Source: Bifidobacterium breve
Lineage (GTDB): Bacteria > Actinomycetota > Actinomycetes > Nanopelagicales > Nanopelagicaceae
Length of the DNA stretch: 64,000 nt
Direction: 5' to 3'
NCBI GenBank assembly: GCA_945881945.1
Contig: CAMCVO010000003.1
Span: forward strand, 21,058 to 85,057
Part shown: positions 37,283 through 49,229 of the stretch, one piece after another
How the letters are laid out: the number at the start of each line of letters is the position of its first letter
How positions within the stretch are numbered: the stretch's first letter is position 1
Program-made: the position numbers and the translations under genes
The notes under the pieces: generated by a model
Database searches by the model: none
What the model saw: the letters and a program-made list of their open reading frames with translations, nothing else
Told to the model about the DNA's origin: nothing

Positions 37283-38070
37283 TTTGCTACATCCCGTCTC
37301 TTAAACAAAAACGCCACTATGGCCAAGCCTGCAAGTAAGAATCCGTATGAAGTAAAGAGTGCGTACTGATATGAGATGCGATCGCTGCCGCCTGCTGCAA
37401 CAATTGATAAAAGTTGTCCTGGAAAGTATCGATCGATATCAGTAACAAAAAGTGAGAGTAGGCCTTCAATAATTAAATTCCAGATTACTCCAATAGATAT
37501 TGCAGAGATTGGTGACCTTAAAAGTAAACCTAAAATCATGCCAAAGACTCCAAACCCAATTGTGGCAAGTAGGACATTTACAAAGGTTTGGATTACCGCT
37601 ATCTGGGCATCTTGTGTACTCCAGGCTTGAGTTGGAATGTCTTTAACTCCAGCGAACAAATAGGAAAGGATGATGGTCAGTAAAGCTGAAAGGGTGACCA
37701 TTGCGATTGCAAATAGCTTCATCGAACCTAATTTTCCAATCAAAATTTTCATGCGAGATGGCTGGCGCACCAATAAATTGCGCAGTGTTCCGTAGGTGTA
37801 CTCCTGAGCTGTTTGTGCTGCAAATATACAAAGAGCAACAATGCCGAGTAGGCCGGCTGCATTACTAAAACTTAAGGTTACCCCGCTAGGTAGAGCTAGA
37901 ACATCTCGACCTATTCTTACCCCTCGCTCACCATTTCCCTCTGGTGAATCAACCAATAAAAATAGCAGCGAAGTAGTCAAGCCAGTAACAAAGATGACAG
38001 CAGCAATAGTTGATAAAGAAAGAGATGGTCGTTTTAATTTAGTAAGTTCAGCTCTAAATACATTCCACAT
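37279..38070 (-). CDS. ABC-2 type transporter permease
   Basis: The 263-residue membrane protein has six predicted helices and the start MWNVFRAELTKLKRPSLSLST, typical of ABC-2 permeases paired with drug or bacteriocin-type exporters. It follows the ATPase gene with a 2-bp gap and overlaps the NlpC/P60 gene. The substrate is not readable. Location next to a wall hydrolase makes export of a cell-envelope substrate or mechanical regulation possible but unproven. Confidence 0.85.
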   Translation of the reverse strand: MWNVFRAELTKLKRPSLSLSTIAAVIFVTGLTTSLLFLLVDSPEGNGERGVRIGRDVLALPSGVTLSFSNAAGLLGIVALCIFAAQTAQEYTYGTLRNLLVRQPSRMKILIGKLGSMKLFAIAMVTLSALLTIILSYLFAGVKDIPTQAWSTQDAQIAVIQTFVNVLLATIGFGVFGMILGLLLRSPISAISIGVIWNLIIEGLLSLFVTDIDRYFPGQLLSIVAAGGSDRISYQYALFTSYGFLLAGLAIVAFLFKRRDVAN

Positions 38071-38072
38071 AT

Positions 38073-38978
38073 TTAATTACCTGTCATTTCAAAAAATGTA
38101 TCCTCAAGTGAGGCACGAACTGGTGTAAGGCTTGCCAAAACAATTCCTGCCTCAAAAGCTGCTTTGTTGAATTTTGCAGAAAAATCACTCCCACCTGTTA
38201 CATGAACAGATTCATCAATGATGGTTGCGGTGTGTCCAGCAGCTACTGCAATCTTTACTAATCTATCAAGATCACCAGGATTTTCAGGCTTTGCCACAAT
38301 TACTGGTTGTTGTTTGGCCAGTAACTCACTTGTTTTACCGAAGAAAATAACCTTGCCAAGACGAAGCATCACTAAGTAATCACTAATCATCTCAATTTCA
38401 GATAAAAGATGGGAGGAGACGAAAACTGTTGTCCCATTGTCAGCTAACTTTCTAAGTAATGCTCGAACCTCTTGAATACCTGCTGGGTCCAAACCATTTG
38501 TTGGTTCATCAAGAATAAGTAGCTTTGGATTAGGTAATAAAGCTGCAGCAATACCAAGACGTTGCTTCATGCCCAATGAGTAAGTTTTATACTTTGAATC
38601 GCCTCGATCTCCAAGGTCAACTAAATCTAGTAATCCTTGAATGCTGCCAGTATCAAATCCACCTAATTTCGCTAAGACAGTTAAATTCTGTTCCCCAGTT
38701 AAAGCTGGATAAAAAGCTGGCCCTTCAATCATGGCGCCAACATTTGGCAAATACTTCTCTGGCTCAGAGATTGATTCACCTAATACATGGCCACTTCCTG
38801 TAGTTGGTTTTATTAATCCAAGTAACATTCTGATTGTTGTTGTTTTACCAGAACCATTAGGGCCAACAAAACCACAAATGCTTCCCATTGGAACTTCAAA
38901 ATTGGCATGAGATAGCGCCATTCGATCGCCATACTTTTTGGACAAATCGGCAACATCAAGTGCTAGAGGGAAGGACAT
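38073..38978 (-). CDS. ABC transporter ATP-binding protein
   Basis: The 301-residue ATPase has Walker A GPNGSGKTT (39-47), the signature YSLGMKQRLGIA (about 150-161), Walker B LLILDEPTNGLDP and the switch histidine in SSHLLSEIEM. The C-terminal 80 residues resemble the regulatory extension of ABC-2 exporters. It pairs with the permease that starts 2 bp later. An imperfect palindrome covers the first bases before the ATG (38980-38993). Confidence 0.9.
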   Translation of the reverse strand: MSFPLALDVADLSKKYGDRMALSHANFEVPMGSICGFVGPNGSGKTTTIRMLLGLIKPTTGSGHVLGESISEPEKYLPNVGAMIEGPAFYPALTGEQNLTVLAKLGGFDTGSIQGLLDLVDLGDRGDSKYKTYSLGMKQRLGIAAALLPNPKLLILDEPTNGLDPAGIQEVRALLRKLADNGTTVFVSSHLLSEIEMISDYLVMLRLGKVIFFGKTSELLAKQQPVIVAKPENPGDLDRLVKIAVAAGHTATIIDESVHVTGGSDFSAKFNKAAFEAGIVLASLTPVRASLEDTFFEMTGN

Positions 38979-38979
38979 G

Positions 38980-38993
38980 GGGAAAATTGTCCC
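38980..38993. promoter_or_regulatory. Imperfect palindrome before the ABC ATPase start (possible operator)
   Basis: GGGAAAATTGTCCC pairs at six of seven positions across its dyad and lies immediately upstream of the ATG at 38978. Its position near the transcription start would suit a repressor, but none is encoded nearby. Confidence 0.25.
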
Positions 38994-39010
38994 ATTAAAG
39001 TATTAGAAAA

Positions 39011-39862
39011 CTACTTAAGTAACACACCAATTACTAATAAAAATGAGTAAATACTGAGAAAAACAATTGATGCTTGGAATAATCTCCCAGCATTTACCTC
39101 ACTTGGCTGCCTAGTTAATTTAATTAATTGCCGTTTCCAACCAGCAATTAGTAACAAGGTGATCACCGATAGCCAGATTGGCAACTGCGCACTTTGTATT
39201 ACTAATAAGGAAACTACCGCCATTGCAAGTGAGTGAAACCACATTTGATTTATCACAGATTTTATTGGGGCAACTACTGGCAACATAGGAATTCCAGCAG
39301 CTTTGTAATCATCCTTATAGCGAACTGCTAACGCCCAAAAATGTGGTGGGGTCCAGAAAAATATTAGTAAGAAAAATAACCAGGAGGTGAGGGTAAGTGA
39401 GTTGGTAACTGCTGCTTGGCCAATTAACACTGGCATACAACCAGCAATGCCGCCCCAAACAATATTTTGCGAGGTGTGTTTTTTCAATGCAAGTGTGTAC
39501 CCAAAGACATAAAAGGTGATCGCAAGAAATGTTAATAAGGTTGCAAGAGGTGTGGTGAAGGCAGCAAAGATGCTTAAGGAAATAATTGAAATTAAGGTGG
39601 CAAAAATTAACCCATTTACTTTAGATATCTCACCTGTTGCTATCGGCCGCTTGGCAGTTCGCTTCATTAGTAGATCGGATTTAGCCTCAATCACCATATT
39701 AAATGCATTAGCACCACCTGCTGCAAATGTTCCACCTACTAATGCCCAAATAGTTACTGACAATTCAGGCACACCATCACTTGCTAAAAATAAAGCGGGA
39801 AGTGTGGTGACAAGTAGAAGTTCAACTACTCGCAATTTCATCAGCGAGATGTAGTTTTTCAT
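39011..39862 (-). CDS. ctaB: CtaB, protoheme IX farnesyltransferase (heme O synthase)
   Basis: Adds a farnesyl group to heme B for aa3-type oxidase. The 283-residue UbiA-family protein has about eight membrane helices, the first Asp/Asn motif NMVIEAKSDLLMKRTAKRPI (about 55-74) with the TxxRP sequence diagnostic for heme O synthases, a GGIAGCMPVLIG stretch, and YKDDYKAAGIPMLPVV for the second motif. It is isolated: no ctaA, ctaC-F or transketolase gene adjoins it. A minus-strand TAGAGT precedes the ATG by 8 nt. Confidence 0.94.
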   Translation of the reverse strand: MKNYISLMKLRVVELLLVTTLPALFLASDGVPELSVTIWALVGGTFAAGGANAFNMVIEAKSDLLMKRTAKRPIATGEISKVNGLIFATLISIISLSIFAAFTTPLATLLTFLAITFYVFGYTLALKKHTSQNIVWGGIAGCMPVLIGQAAVTNSLTLTSWLFFLLIFFWTPPHFWALAVRYKDDYKAAGIPMLPVVAPIKSVINQMWFHSLAMAVVSLLVIQSAQLPIWLSVITLLLIAGWKRQLIKLTRQPSEVNAGRLFQASIVFLSIYSFLLVIGVLLK

Positions 39863-39870
39863 TTGCTCTA

Positions 39871-39876
39871 ACTCTA
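39871..39876 (-). promoter_or_regulatory. Putative -10 (TAGAGT) for leaderless ctaB
   Basis: Minus-strand TAGAGT with an 8-nt spacer to the ATG at 39862, within a 36-bp gap. Confidence 0.45.
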
Positions 39877-39898
39877 CTCTTGGTAAGGTGAGTAATTT

Positions 39899-41062
39899 TT
39901 AAGGTGTTGTTGTAAAAGGAATATTTTCAGGCACAGGTGGTGTTAATCCGCTCACAACTGGCTTAGTAATTGTTCCCAGCATTCGATCAATTGCACTTCG
40001 AGCCGCATCTTGCAAACTTCTTGTTCTGCCAACTCCATCAGCAAGAACTACAAAGACGTAATCTTTATCACCAGAGGTTGCAAAGCCAGCGAGTGAAACG
40101 GTATTACGAATTGATCCAGTCTTAGCTCTTACTAAACCAACAGCTTGTGGAGCTGTTGAGTGGTAACGACCAATTAAAGTGCCAGACTCTCCACTAATTG
40201 GCAGGGAATCATAAATAACCTTTAACCTCGGCTCACTCTTAATTTTAAGAAGTAATTGTGAAACAGTTACGGCAGAGACTCGATTTTGCCCACTTAGTCC
40301 AGAGCCATCCATCAACACCATGCCGGTGGTATCCACTCCAAGCTCGCTAATCTTATTATTAGCCATTTTGTTTAAACCAGTTCTAGTTAAGGGATAGCCA
40401 TTTTTACCAGTAGCTAACATTGCTAGTCGCTGTGATAAGACATTGTCGCTATAAAGGAGTGCAAATCTAATCATTTTATGTAATGGTGGGGATGTAATTT
40501 CCGCAATCTTCTCTGTTATTAAAGATTCAACCTCAACATTTTTACTTATTGGTTTATAAGCAACTGATGACTTTCGCTTTAATGCCCGTTTGGCATACAA
40601 AATATCGGAGTTATTAACCCCTCTATATATCAAATTGATCTTCTTTAATGATGTGTCAGATGCGAATGCTGCTTTAATCAATTCAGGCATGTATGCCCGC
40701 TTATTTGCATCTCGATACTTTGCATTTGAGGTAATCCAAGGATCATTATCTCCCCAGATAACAAAGACGCCTTTTTTCTCAGTTTTATAGATCGCAGTCT
40801 TAAAAACTGTTGCGGTATCAAGGGTTAAGGCAATTGCTGATGTTGAAATAATTTTTAATACCGAAGCCGGCTTTCTAGGCTTACTGGCTCCATCTTGATA
40901 AACAACTTCATTACTAGCACCATTTATTAAAATTATTCCAGGGCTTCCCAAATACTTTGAACCTAGGTACTTGAAAAACGGTTCTGGTAATACTTCAGCT
41001 GCATTTGCCGGCTGAAGATTGCCAAGAAGAATGAGTAGTACAAATGTTGCAATTTTCTTCAT
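39899..41062 (-). CDS. dacB: DacB-like D-alanyl-D-alanine carboxypeptidase (S13 family)
   Basis: Low-molecular-mass penicillin-binding protein that trims or opens peptidoglycan cross-links. The 387-residue precursor has a signal peptide (cleavage near NAA, residue 22) and the three active-site motifs: SVLK (67-70), SDN (205-207) and KTG (314-316). The spacing of more than 130 residues between the first two motifs indicates the S13 family with inserted domains. The C-terminus is Pro-rich. It overlaps the EamA gene by 4 bases. In many actinobacteria dacB adjoins tilS; here five genes intervene. Confidence 0.92.
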   Translation of the reverse strand: MKKIATFVLLILLGNLQPANAAEVLPEPFFKYLGSKYLGSPGIILINGASNEVVYQDGASKPRKPASVLKIISTSAIALTLDTATVFKTAIYKTEKKGVFVIWGDNDPWITSNAKYRDANKRAYMPELIKAAFASDTSLKKINLIYRGVNNSDILYAKRALKRKSSVAYKPISKNVEVESLITEKIAEITSPPLHKMIRFALLYSDNVLSQRLAMLATGKNGYPLTRTGLNKMANNKISELGVDTTGMVLMDGSGLSGQNRVSAVTVSQLLLKIKSEPRLKVIYDSLPISGESGTLIGRYHSTAPQAVGLVRAKTGSIRNTVSLAGFATSGDKDYVFVVLADGVGRTRSLQDAARSAIDRMLGTITKPVVSGLTPPVPENIPFTTTP

Positions 41063-41952
41063 CTGTTCACCGCTTTACTTTTAAATCTGCCTTGGGTAAT
41101 CGCTGCGCCAAGAATGACAAACATTGCACCAACTGGTTCGTGCCAAGTAACTGACTCTGCTAAAAATAACCAACCAACAAATACTGCAACCACTGGTGTC
41201 ACATAAGTTACGGTGCTGGCGATAGAGCTGCCTACGGCAGCAATAATTGAGAAGTTCCAGATATAGGCAAAGCCACTTCCCAAAACGCCAAGAGCTAGCA
41301 TCGCTAGCAAAGAATTTAACTGGTAGTTATCTTCTGCGATACCATCAAATAAGTAAAAAGGAAGCAAGGTGATGGCTGCCATGCATAATTGCACGGTCGC
41401 CGCAGCCTCTGATTTTAACCCAAGAGGTAGAATTTTTCTAGTTGTGTAAGGGAATGAGTAGCCGTAACAAGCAACTGCAACTAGTAAAGCAATTACACCT
41501 AAGAGCTGATTCTCGCCAACCCCTTTCCAAATTCCTAGTACTACCATTACACCAAATGCTCCGATGAGTAAACCAATTATCTGTTCACCCTTTAGTTTCT
41601 CTTCTCTAAATAAGATCAGCATAAAAATTAAGGTCATTAGTGGGGTTGTGGCATTAATAATCCCAGCAAGAACTGAAGTGACATACTGCTGGGCAAATGC
41701 AAACAAAATGCCAGGCACGACATTTAACAACAGAGCAACTATCCACAGTTTTCTCCAGGTACTTTTCTCTTTTGGTAATTGAATTTTTCTCATTTTGACA
41801 AAAATCAACAAGGTAATCGCACCTAATGCACATCTGACAAAGGCAACTCCAAATGGAGTGAGGAATTCAAGGCCTAGCTCAATAAAAATAAAGGAGCAGC
41901 CCCAGATAAAACCTAAGGCAATATAGGCAGGTAGCCATGATTTTCTCATCAT
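41059..41952 (-). CDS. EamA/DMT family exporter
   Basis: The 297-residue protein has ten hydrophobic segments arranged as two EamA repeats (about 5-140 and 150-290), as in drug/metabolite transporters such as RhaT and YdcZ relatives. Two adjacent ATGs are possible; AAGGAG ends only 2 nt before the first (41952) but 5 nt before the second (41949), which favours the second. Substrate cannot be inferred; many homologues export amino acids. The gene overlaps dacB. Confidence 0.87.
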   Translation of the reverse strand: MMRKSWLPAYIALGFIWGCSFIFIELGLEFLTPFGVAFVRCALGAITLLIFVKMRKIQLPKEKSTWRKLWIVALLLNVVPGILFAFAQQYVTSVLAGIINATTPLMTLIFMLILFREEKLKGEQIIGLLIGAFGVMVVLGIWKGVGENQLLGVIALLVAVACYGYSFPYTTRKILPLGLKSEAAATVQLCMAAITLLPFYLFDGIAEDNYQLNSLLAMLALGVLGSGFAYIWNFSIIAAVGSSIASTVTYVTPVVAVFVGWLFLAESVTWHEPVGAMFVILGAAITQGRFKSKAVNR

Positions 41953-41966
41953 TACTCCTTAGCCCT

Positions 41967-41972
41967 TAAGGT
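41967..41972 (+). promoter_or_regulatory. Putative -10 (TAAGGT) for a leaderless SPOUT methyltransferase
   Basis: TAAGGT with a 6-nt spacer (TTACTT) to the ATG at 41979, in a 26-bp divergent gap that also holds the EamA Shine-Dalgarno on the other strand. Confidence 0.5.
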
Positions 41973-41978
41973 TTACTT

Positions 41979-42632
41979 ATGACACAGTCATCTGTTGGAC
42001 CTGGTGAGTTCTACCAGGTGGTTGGCGTAGGCCCACACTCTAAACCATGGCCGACTGAGAATCACTTTGATCTGGAGTTACTTGAGCATGGTGATCGGAG
42101 AAATGTCTTAGATAAATACAGATATTGGAAGGTTGAGGCGATTGTTGCTGATCTTGATACCAAGCGACATGATCTGCAAATTGCAATTGAAAATTGGCAA
42201 CATGATTTAAATATTGGCTCAATTGTTAGAACTGCAAACGCCTTTAATGTTTCAGCTGTTCATATTGTTGGTAAACGTGATTGGAACCGACGGGGTGCGA
42301 TGGTGACCGATCGTTATTTAACTGTGCATCATCATGCAACGGTAGCGGAGTTTAAAATTTGGTGTGATGAAAATAAATTACCAATTATTGGAATAGATAA
42401 TCTGCCGATCTCTAAATCACTAGAGAGTGCGAATCTGCCTAAAAAATGTGTGATGTTATTTGGCCAAGAGGGTGCGGGGATGAGTGATGAAGGGGTAGCA
42501 GTTTGTTCAGTTGTTCTTGGGATCTCACAATATGGCTCAACTAGATCGATGAATGCATCCGCTGCCGGTGCGATTGCGATGTATGCCTGGGCGATGCAAC
42601 ATTTAAATCCAAGTAATCACCCAAAAAATTAA
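41979..42632 (+). CDS. TrmH/SpoU-family RNA 2'-O-methyltransferase
   Basis: The 217-residue SPOUT enzyme has motif 1 near NIGSIVRTANAFNVSAVHIVG (about 76-96), motif 2 MLFGQEGAGMSDEG (about 164-177) and motif 3 ISQYGSTRSMNASAAGAIAMYAW (about 187-209), which form the knotted SAM site. Its target could be tRNA or rRNA. The conserved N-terminal region begins at VGPGEFYQVVG. It converges with the TPR gene, stops sharing TTAA at 42629-42632. Confidence 0.9.
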   Translation: MTQSSVGPGEFYQVVGVGPHSKPWPTENHFDLELLEHGDRRNVLDKYRYWKVEAIVADLDTKRHDLQIAIENWQHDLNIGSIVRTANAFNVSAVHIVGKRDWNRRGAMVTDRYLTVHHHATVAEFKIWCDENKLPIIGIDNLPISKSLESANLPKKCVMLFGQEGAGMSDEGVAVCSVVLGISQYGSTRSMNASAAGAIAMYAWAMQHLNPSNHPKN

Positions 42633-43573
42633 GTCTCGTCAATTACCTCAGTAACAGCATCTAATCTTCTAATAATTTCATCAGCCTCATTTTCACGTCC
42701 TAATTCACGAAGGGTGAGGGCAATCTTTCGTTCAATATCAATAATAAATTCAAAATCCTTAAACTCAGCCTCCGTAACACTTTCTAATACATTCTCAAGT
42801 GTCATAAGGGCCTCTTCATACTGTGCAAGTCCCATCTGGGCTTTACCTAACTCAAAGGATGAGTAGGTCTCTCTTCTGTGATCATGTGCGGTTACAAAAA
42901 CATCTAAAGATTTTTGAGCAGAGATTAACGCCCCTTGCGCATCCCCTAACTCAGTTAAGCAGTGAGCGATCTTTTGATCACACCTTGCCACGTTAATTAC
43001 CTCTTTTAACTTCTTAAACAACGCCCTTGATTCTTTAAAAGCCTCTAAGGATTTTTCATAATTTTTTAACTCTCGATAGGCGCAACCTATGAGGTGAAGA
43101 TCATTTGCAGCTCCTGAGTCATTGCCATCTACTAAATGCTCCTGCACACACTCATTCATGCACTCAATAGTTTTCTCATACTCCTTTGAGTTAAACCACC
43201 ACTCACCTAATGTGCAGGCAAGCTCAATTGCCATTGGCGACTTTGTCTCACGTAGTAAATCAACCGCTTTACTCATTGCATTTGCAGCTTCATTCATCCG
43301 CTTAAGTTGATTTAAGTTATAACCAATTGCTGAATATGCTTGGGCTAAACCTTCAGTTGGTGCGATCGCACCTAAATCTGCATAAATATCTCTGGCAGTC
43401 TCAGCTAGGGCTAGCGCTTCATCATATTGACCACGTGCATAAATTCGGGCACTTAATTCGTAATAGGTATTTGCCCGATCTAAACCTTGGACCTCAGGGA
43501 TTCTCTCCCAAAGCATCTCTTCAGTAATAATCTCTTCAGAGTTAATATCTTCATTCTCTGAGTTATCTGACAA
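42629..43573 (-). CDS. Tetratricopeptide-repeat protein
   Basis: The 314-residue protein has an acidic start (about 1-25) followed by at least six helical TPR-like repeats (for example ELSARIYARGQYDEALALAETA and DLHLIGCAYRELKNYEKSLEAF). No enzymatic domain, signal peptide or membrane segment is present. It is probably a cytosolic scaffold. The start is a TTG (43573-43571) preceded by a GAGAGG stretch; no ATG lies before the first repeat except inside it. Its partner is unknown; neighbours are a methyltransferase and a tyrosine phosphatase. Confidence 0.75.
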   Translation of the reverse strand: MSDNSENEDINSEEIITEEMLWERIPEVQGLDRANTYYELSARIYARGQYDEALALAETARDIYADLGAIAPTEGLAQAYSAIGYNLNQLKRMNEAANAMSKAVDLLRETKSPMAIELACTLGEWWFNSKEYEKTIECMNECVQEHLVDGNDSGAANDLHLIGCAYRELKNYEKSLEAFKESRALFKKLKEVINVARCDQKIAHCLTELGDAQGALISAQKSLDVFVTAHDHRRETYSSFELGKAQMGLAQYEEALMTLENVLESVTEAEFKDFEFIIDIERKIALTLRELGRENEADEIIRRLDAVTEVIDET

Positions 43574-43653
43574 CTTTGGCCTCTCACTCTTTTGCCGGCG
43601 TTCCTACTCTGATTACCTTAGCAGTTTCACCCTAGATCTCGGATGGGAATTGG

Positions 43654-44196
43654 CTAAGAGTTTAGCCAACTTATAAACCCATTAGATGAGCGCTCAATCA
43701 TTTCCAACACCTCTTTGTAGGCAGACAATTCCTGGCCGTAAGGGTCAGGAATTGATAGTAGGTGCGCGTCATCACCATCTGGATCAAGGGGCTGTAGTTT
43801 TGGGTCAAAGGAGGAGAGCATAAAGATCTTTTCTTTCTCAGCCTGACTCTTTGCAAGTTTAAGGAGTGCGCTGCGATTATTTAAATCCATCGCCAAAATC
43901 AAATCATGTTGAGCAAAGAAATTAACTTTAAATTGTTTAGCTACATGTTGGTACTTATATCCTGCCTCTTGCCAAACTTGGATTGAGTAAGCAGATGCTC
44001 CTTCACCCTCATGCCATGGGCCAGTACCTGAGCTATCAACTGTTACCTTAGGTTTTTCAAGGAATGCAAACTTATTGGCTAGCACCGCATTGGCGATTGG
44101 TGAGCGGCAAATATTGCCCAGGCAGACCAGATGCACACTTATCTTGGGCAATTTGAGCACTCTTTGCAGGTAATTGCTCTGGTTTTCTGAGTACAT
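43654..44196 (-). CDS. Low-molecular-weight protein tyrosine phosphatase
   Basis: The 180-residue protein carries the CX5R(S) loop as CLGNICRSP (C25 to R31) and the general acid in DPYG near residue 155-158, both in the order of the LMW-PTP family. It could act on phosphotyrosine proteins or serve other roles; the related arsenate reductases lack this DPYG context. The first 20 residues are longer than usual, but a minus-strand TATACT 9 nt before this ATG fits a leaderless start here. It diverges from guaB1 across a 25-bp gap. Confidence 0.88.
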   Translation of the reverse strand: MYSENQSNYLQRVLKLPKISVHLVCLGNICRSPIANAVLANKFAFLEKPKVTVDSSGTGPWHEGEGASAYSIQVWQEAGYKYQHVAKQFKVNFFAQHDLILAMDLNNRSALLKLAKSQAEKEKIFMLSSFDPKLQPLDPDGDDAHLLSIPDPYGQELSAYKEVLEMIERSSNGFISWLNS

Positions 44197-44205
44197 ATAA
44201 ATGCG

Positions 44206-47076
<2,871 letters not shown>

Positions 47077-47104
47077 AGGAGAGATATTTAACTAAACTTG
47101 CGAG

Positions 47105-48403
47105 CTACCTAGGGCGCTTTCGACGCTCATGTGGGCGTGGCCGAGATTTCTTTTTCTTTCCGCCACCCCTAGATCTTGACCCGCGGTAACCACCTGATCT
47201 TCCCGCATCATCACTTTTTCCACCTTGTGCGGTAATTACTGGAATTCCAGAAGGTTCTGCTGCCCCAGTCACCTTTACTAAGTTTGCATCCATTGGCCTA
47301 ACAGTTGACTCATTTAATCTAACGCCTGCTCTTGCTGCCAACCCATGCACACCTTTTCGTTGTTTATGAGTTGCAAGAGTCACCACAGTTCCAATCGCAC
47401 CGGCTCTAGCGGTTCTGCCAGCTCTGTGTAGATAATCTTTGTGATTTTCTGGCGCATCAACATGAACAACTAATGAGACATCATCAACATGAATTCCTCT
47501 TGCTGCCACATCTGTTGCAACTAATGCATTTGTCGCTCCTGATTTAAATGCTTCCAGTACGCGAGATCTTTGTGCCTGAGTTTTACCACCATGCAGTGCT
47601 CCGACTGCAACCCCTGCTTCATTCATTCGTTTAGTTAACTTATCTGCCCCATGTTTGGTTCTAACAAAGAAAATACTCTTTCATTTTCTAGCTGCAATTT
47701 GTGATGTAATTAAATCTTTATGTGATTGCTCCATAATCAACACATGGTGGGTCATATTTCCAGCTGTTGATTTCTCATTTGCTAATGAGTGAGTAACTGG
47801 GTTTTTTAAGTACTTCTTAACTAGTGAGTCAACATCCTTATCTAATGTGGCACTAAATAACATTCGCTGACCACCAGGTTTAGTTAAATCTAAAATCCGT
47901 TTAACATCGGGTAGAAATCCCATATCCGCCATTTGATCTGCTTCATCTAAAACAGTTATTTCAATATCATCTAACTTAATATGCTTTTTTTGAATTAAAT
48001 CAATTAATCTGCCAGGGGTCGCCACCACAATTGGTACACCACGTTTTAAAGCTTGAATCTGCTTTGAATAGGAAAGTCCACCTGCAACAACCTGTGAATT
48101 TAAATTAACTGACCTTGATAACGGTGCGATCACATCACTGATCTGCATGGCAAGCTCTCTAGTTGGCGATAGAACCAATGCTAGGGGCCTCATTGAGGCT
48201 GCTGTTCTTCCAGCAAGTCTGGTCATTAAAGCCAAGCCAAATGCAAGTGTTTTTCCAGAGCCAGTTTGGCCGCGACCTAAAATATCTTTACCAGCTATTG
48301 CATCCGGCAATGTTGCTTTTTGAATTGGAAATGGTTTTTCAATTCCAGAGGTATGCAAAACTTTAGTGAGCGCAGCGTTAACGCCTAAATCTTTAAATGA
48401 CAT
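47105..48403 (-). pseudogene. DEAD-box RNA helicase interrupted by one in-frame TGA
   Basis: The reading frame would encode 432 residues but has a TGA at 47683-47681. The first part (240 residues, 48403-47681) has the Q motif, Walker A GRGQTGSGKT, DEADQ, and SAT (LFSATLD). After the TGA the same frame continues KSIFFVRTKHGADKL, then motif V (ATDVAARGIHVDDVSLVVHVD), motif VI HRAGRTARAG and an R/G/K-rich RNA-binding tail ending near 47105. Homologues usually have Gly where TGA sits (GGA to TGA needs one change). The rest is intact with no frameshift, so this is a recent mutation, a base-call error, or a readthrough gene. An ATG at 47626 could restart the second half. Confidence 0.85.
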
Positions 48404-48408
48404 AAATC

Positions 48409-48414
48409 AACCTA
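48409..48414 (-). promoter_or_regulatory. Putative -10 (TAGGTT) for the interrupted DEAD-box gene
   Basis: Minus-strand TAGGTT with a 5-nt spacer (GATTT) to the ATG at 48403. Nothing else is evident in the 137-bp gap up to the VOC gene. Confidence 0.4.
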
Positions 48415-48540
48415 TCAAGACATGATGCGCGTCTTGGTGGTGATTAGAGATTAAGACTCGCAAGGCACTTACAAATTGTAAATGCATGGGGAACTACTGG
48501 CTTAGTTTACCTTACTTTTGTACTGTGATTTACCAAAAAC

Positions 48541-49185
48541 TTAGTCAACACGAATCTTATTGTTATTTATCATCAGTTCAACCGCCACAATTCCTTTATC
48601 ACCATCGTTTGATTCTGGCTTAACCCATTCAATTTCTACATCCTTCAATCCTGACTTGATCTCCTCTTTAAACCATGAATCTGCCAATTGTTCATCGTCG
48701 GCGATTACTATCTTTGAAATCTTTGCCACGCTATTACCGTCTTTAGAAGGATGCTGTTCAGTTAACCATTGAATAAAAAAGGGTAGTTCACCTGCCCCAG
48801 TAATCTCTTTAACACCAATTTGCTTCCATTTTAATTCACTGCCATCAGGTTTAGTTCTTGAGCCATCTGCAGCTTTTCGACCAAACTTTTCTTCAACTTT
48901 TTGTAAATCACTTGAACTAAACACCCAAGTTAACCAACCGCCACCGGCATCTGCTTTTTTCTTAACAGCTTTTCCAAATGGTGTCGCATCAGTTGCTGGG
49001 TGGTCTAAGGGACAGACAACTTCAATGTATTGGCCGTTAAGTAAAGGCGCTGTAAAATTTCTTGTACCAAATTTTGGGTGAATGCCACCATCAACAAAAG
49101 CTGTTCCAATTTGGGAGCCAATTCGATTCACCACATCAGAAATTTGATCATGAGATGCTACATAAGAAATATGGTCAAGACGCAT
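48541..49185 (-). CDS. Glyoxalase-like (VOC superfamily) protein
   Basis: The 214-residue protein has the glyoxalase-like layout: MRLDHISYVAS at the N-terminus (metal-ligand H5), then GGIHPKFGTRNFTAPLLNGQYIEVV (about 34-58) with the second putative ligand Glu, and a second half with GELPFFIQWLTEQHP (about 132-146). No substrate-specific residues are obvious. It lies alone between the interrupted helicase and holB. Function unknown; dioxygenase, isomerase and binding roles are all found in this superfamily. Confidence 0.78.
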   Translation of the reverse strand: MRLDHISYVASHDQISDVVNRIGSQIGTAFVDGGIHPKFGTRNFTAPLLNGQYIEVVCPLDHPATDATPFGKAVKKKADAGGGWLTWVFSSSDLQKVEEKFGRKAADGSRTKPDGSELKWKQIGVKEITGAGELPFFIQWLTEQHPSKDGNSVAKISKIVIADDEQLADSWFKEEIKSGLKDVEIEWVKPESNDGDKGIVAVELMINNNKIRVD

Positions 49186-49229
49186 GGGAGTATTTTGCCT
49201 TATCTTCTAGGGTGCTAATTACCACCTTA

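Noticed and set aside
47681..47683. TGA as a recoded codon (selenocysteine, or UGA = Gly as in Gracilibacteria)
   Set aside because: TGA ends other genes here (for example menE and dnaJ), no SECIS-like structure was seen, and DEAD-box helicases carry no selenocysteine at this place.
47105..48403. Two independent genes for the halves of the DEAD-box helicase
   Set aside because: The 18 codons between the TGA and the ATG at 47626 still encode conserved helicase residues in the same frame, so one interrupted gene explains the data better.
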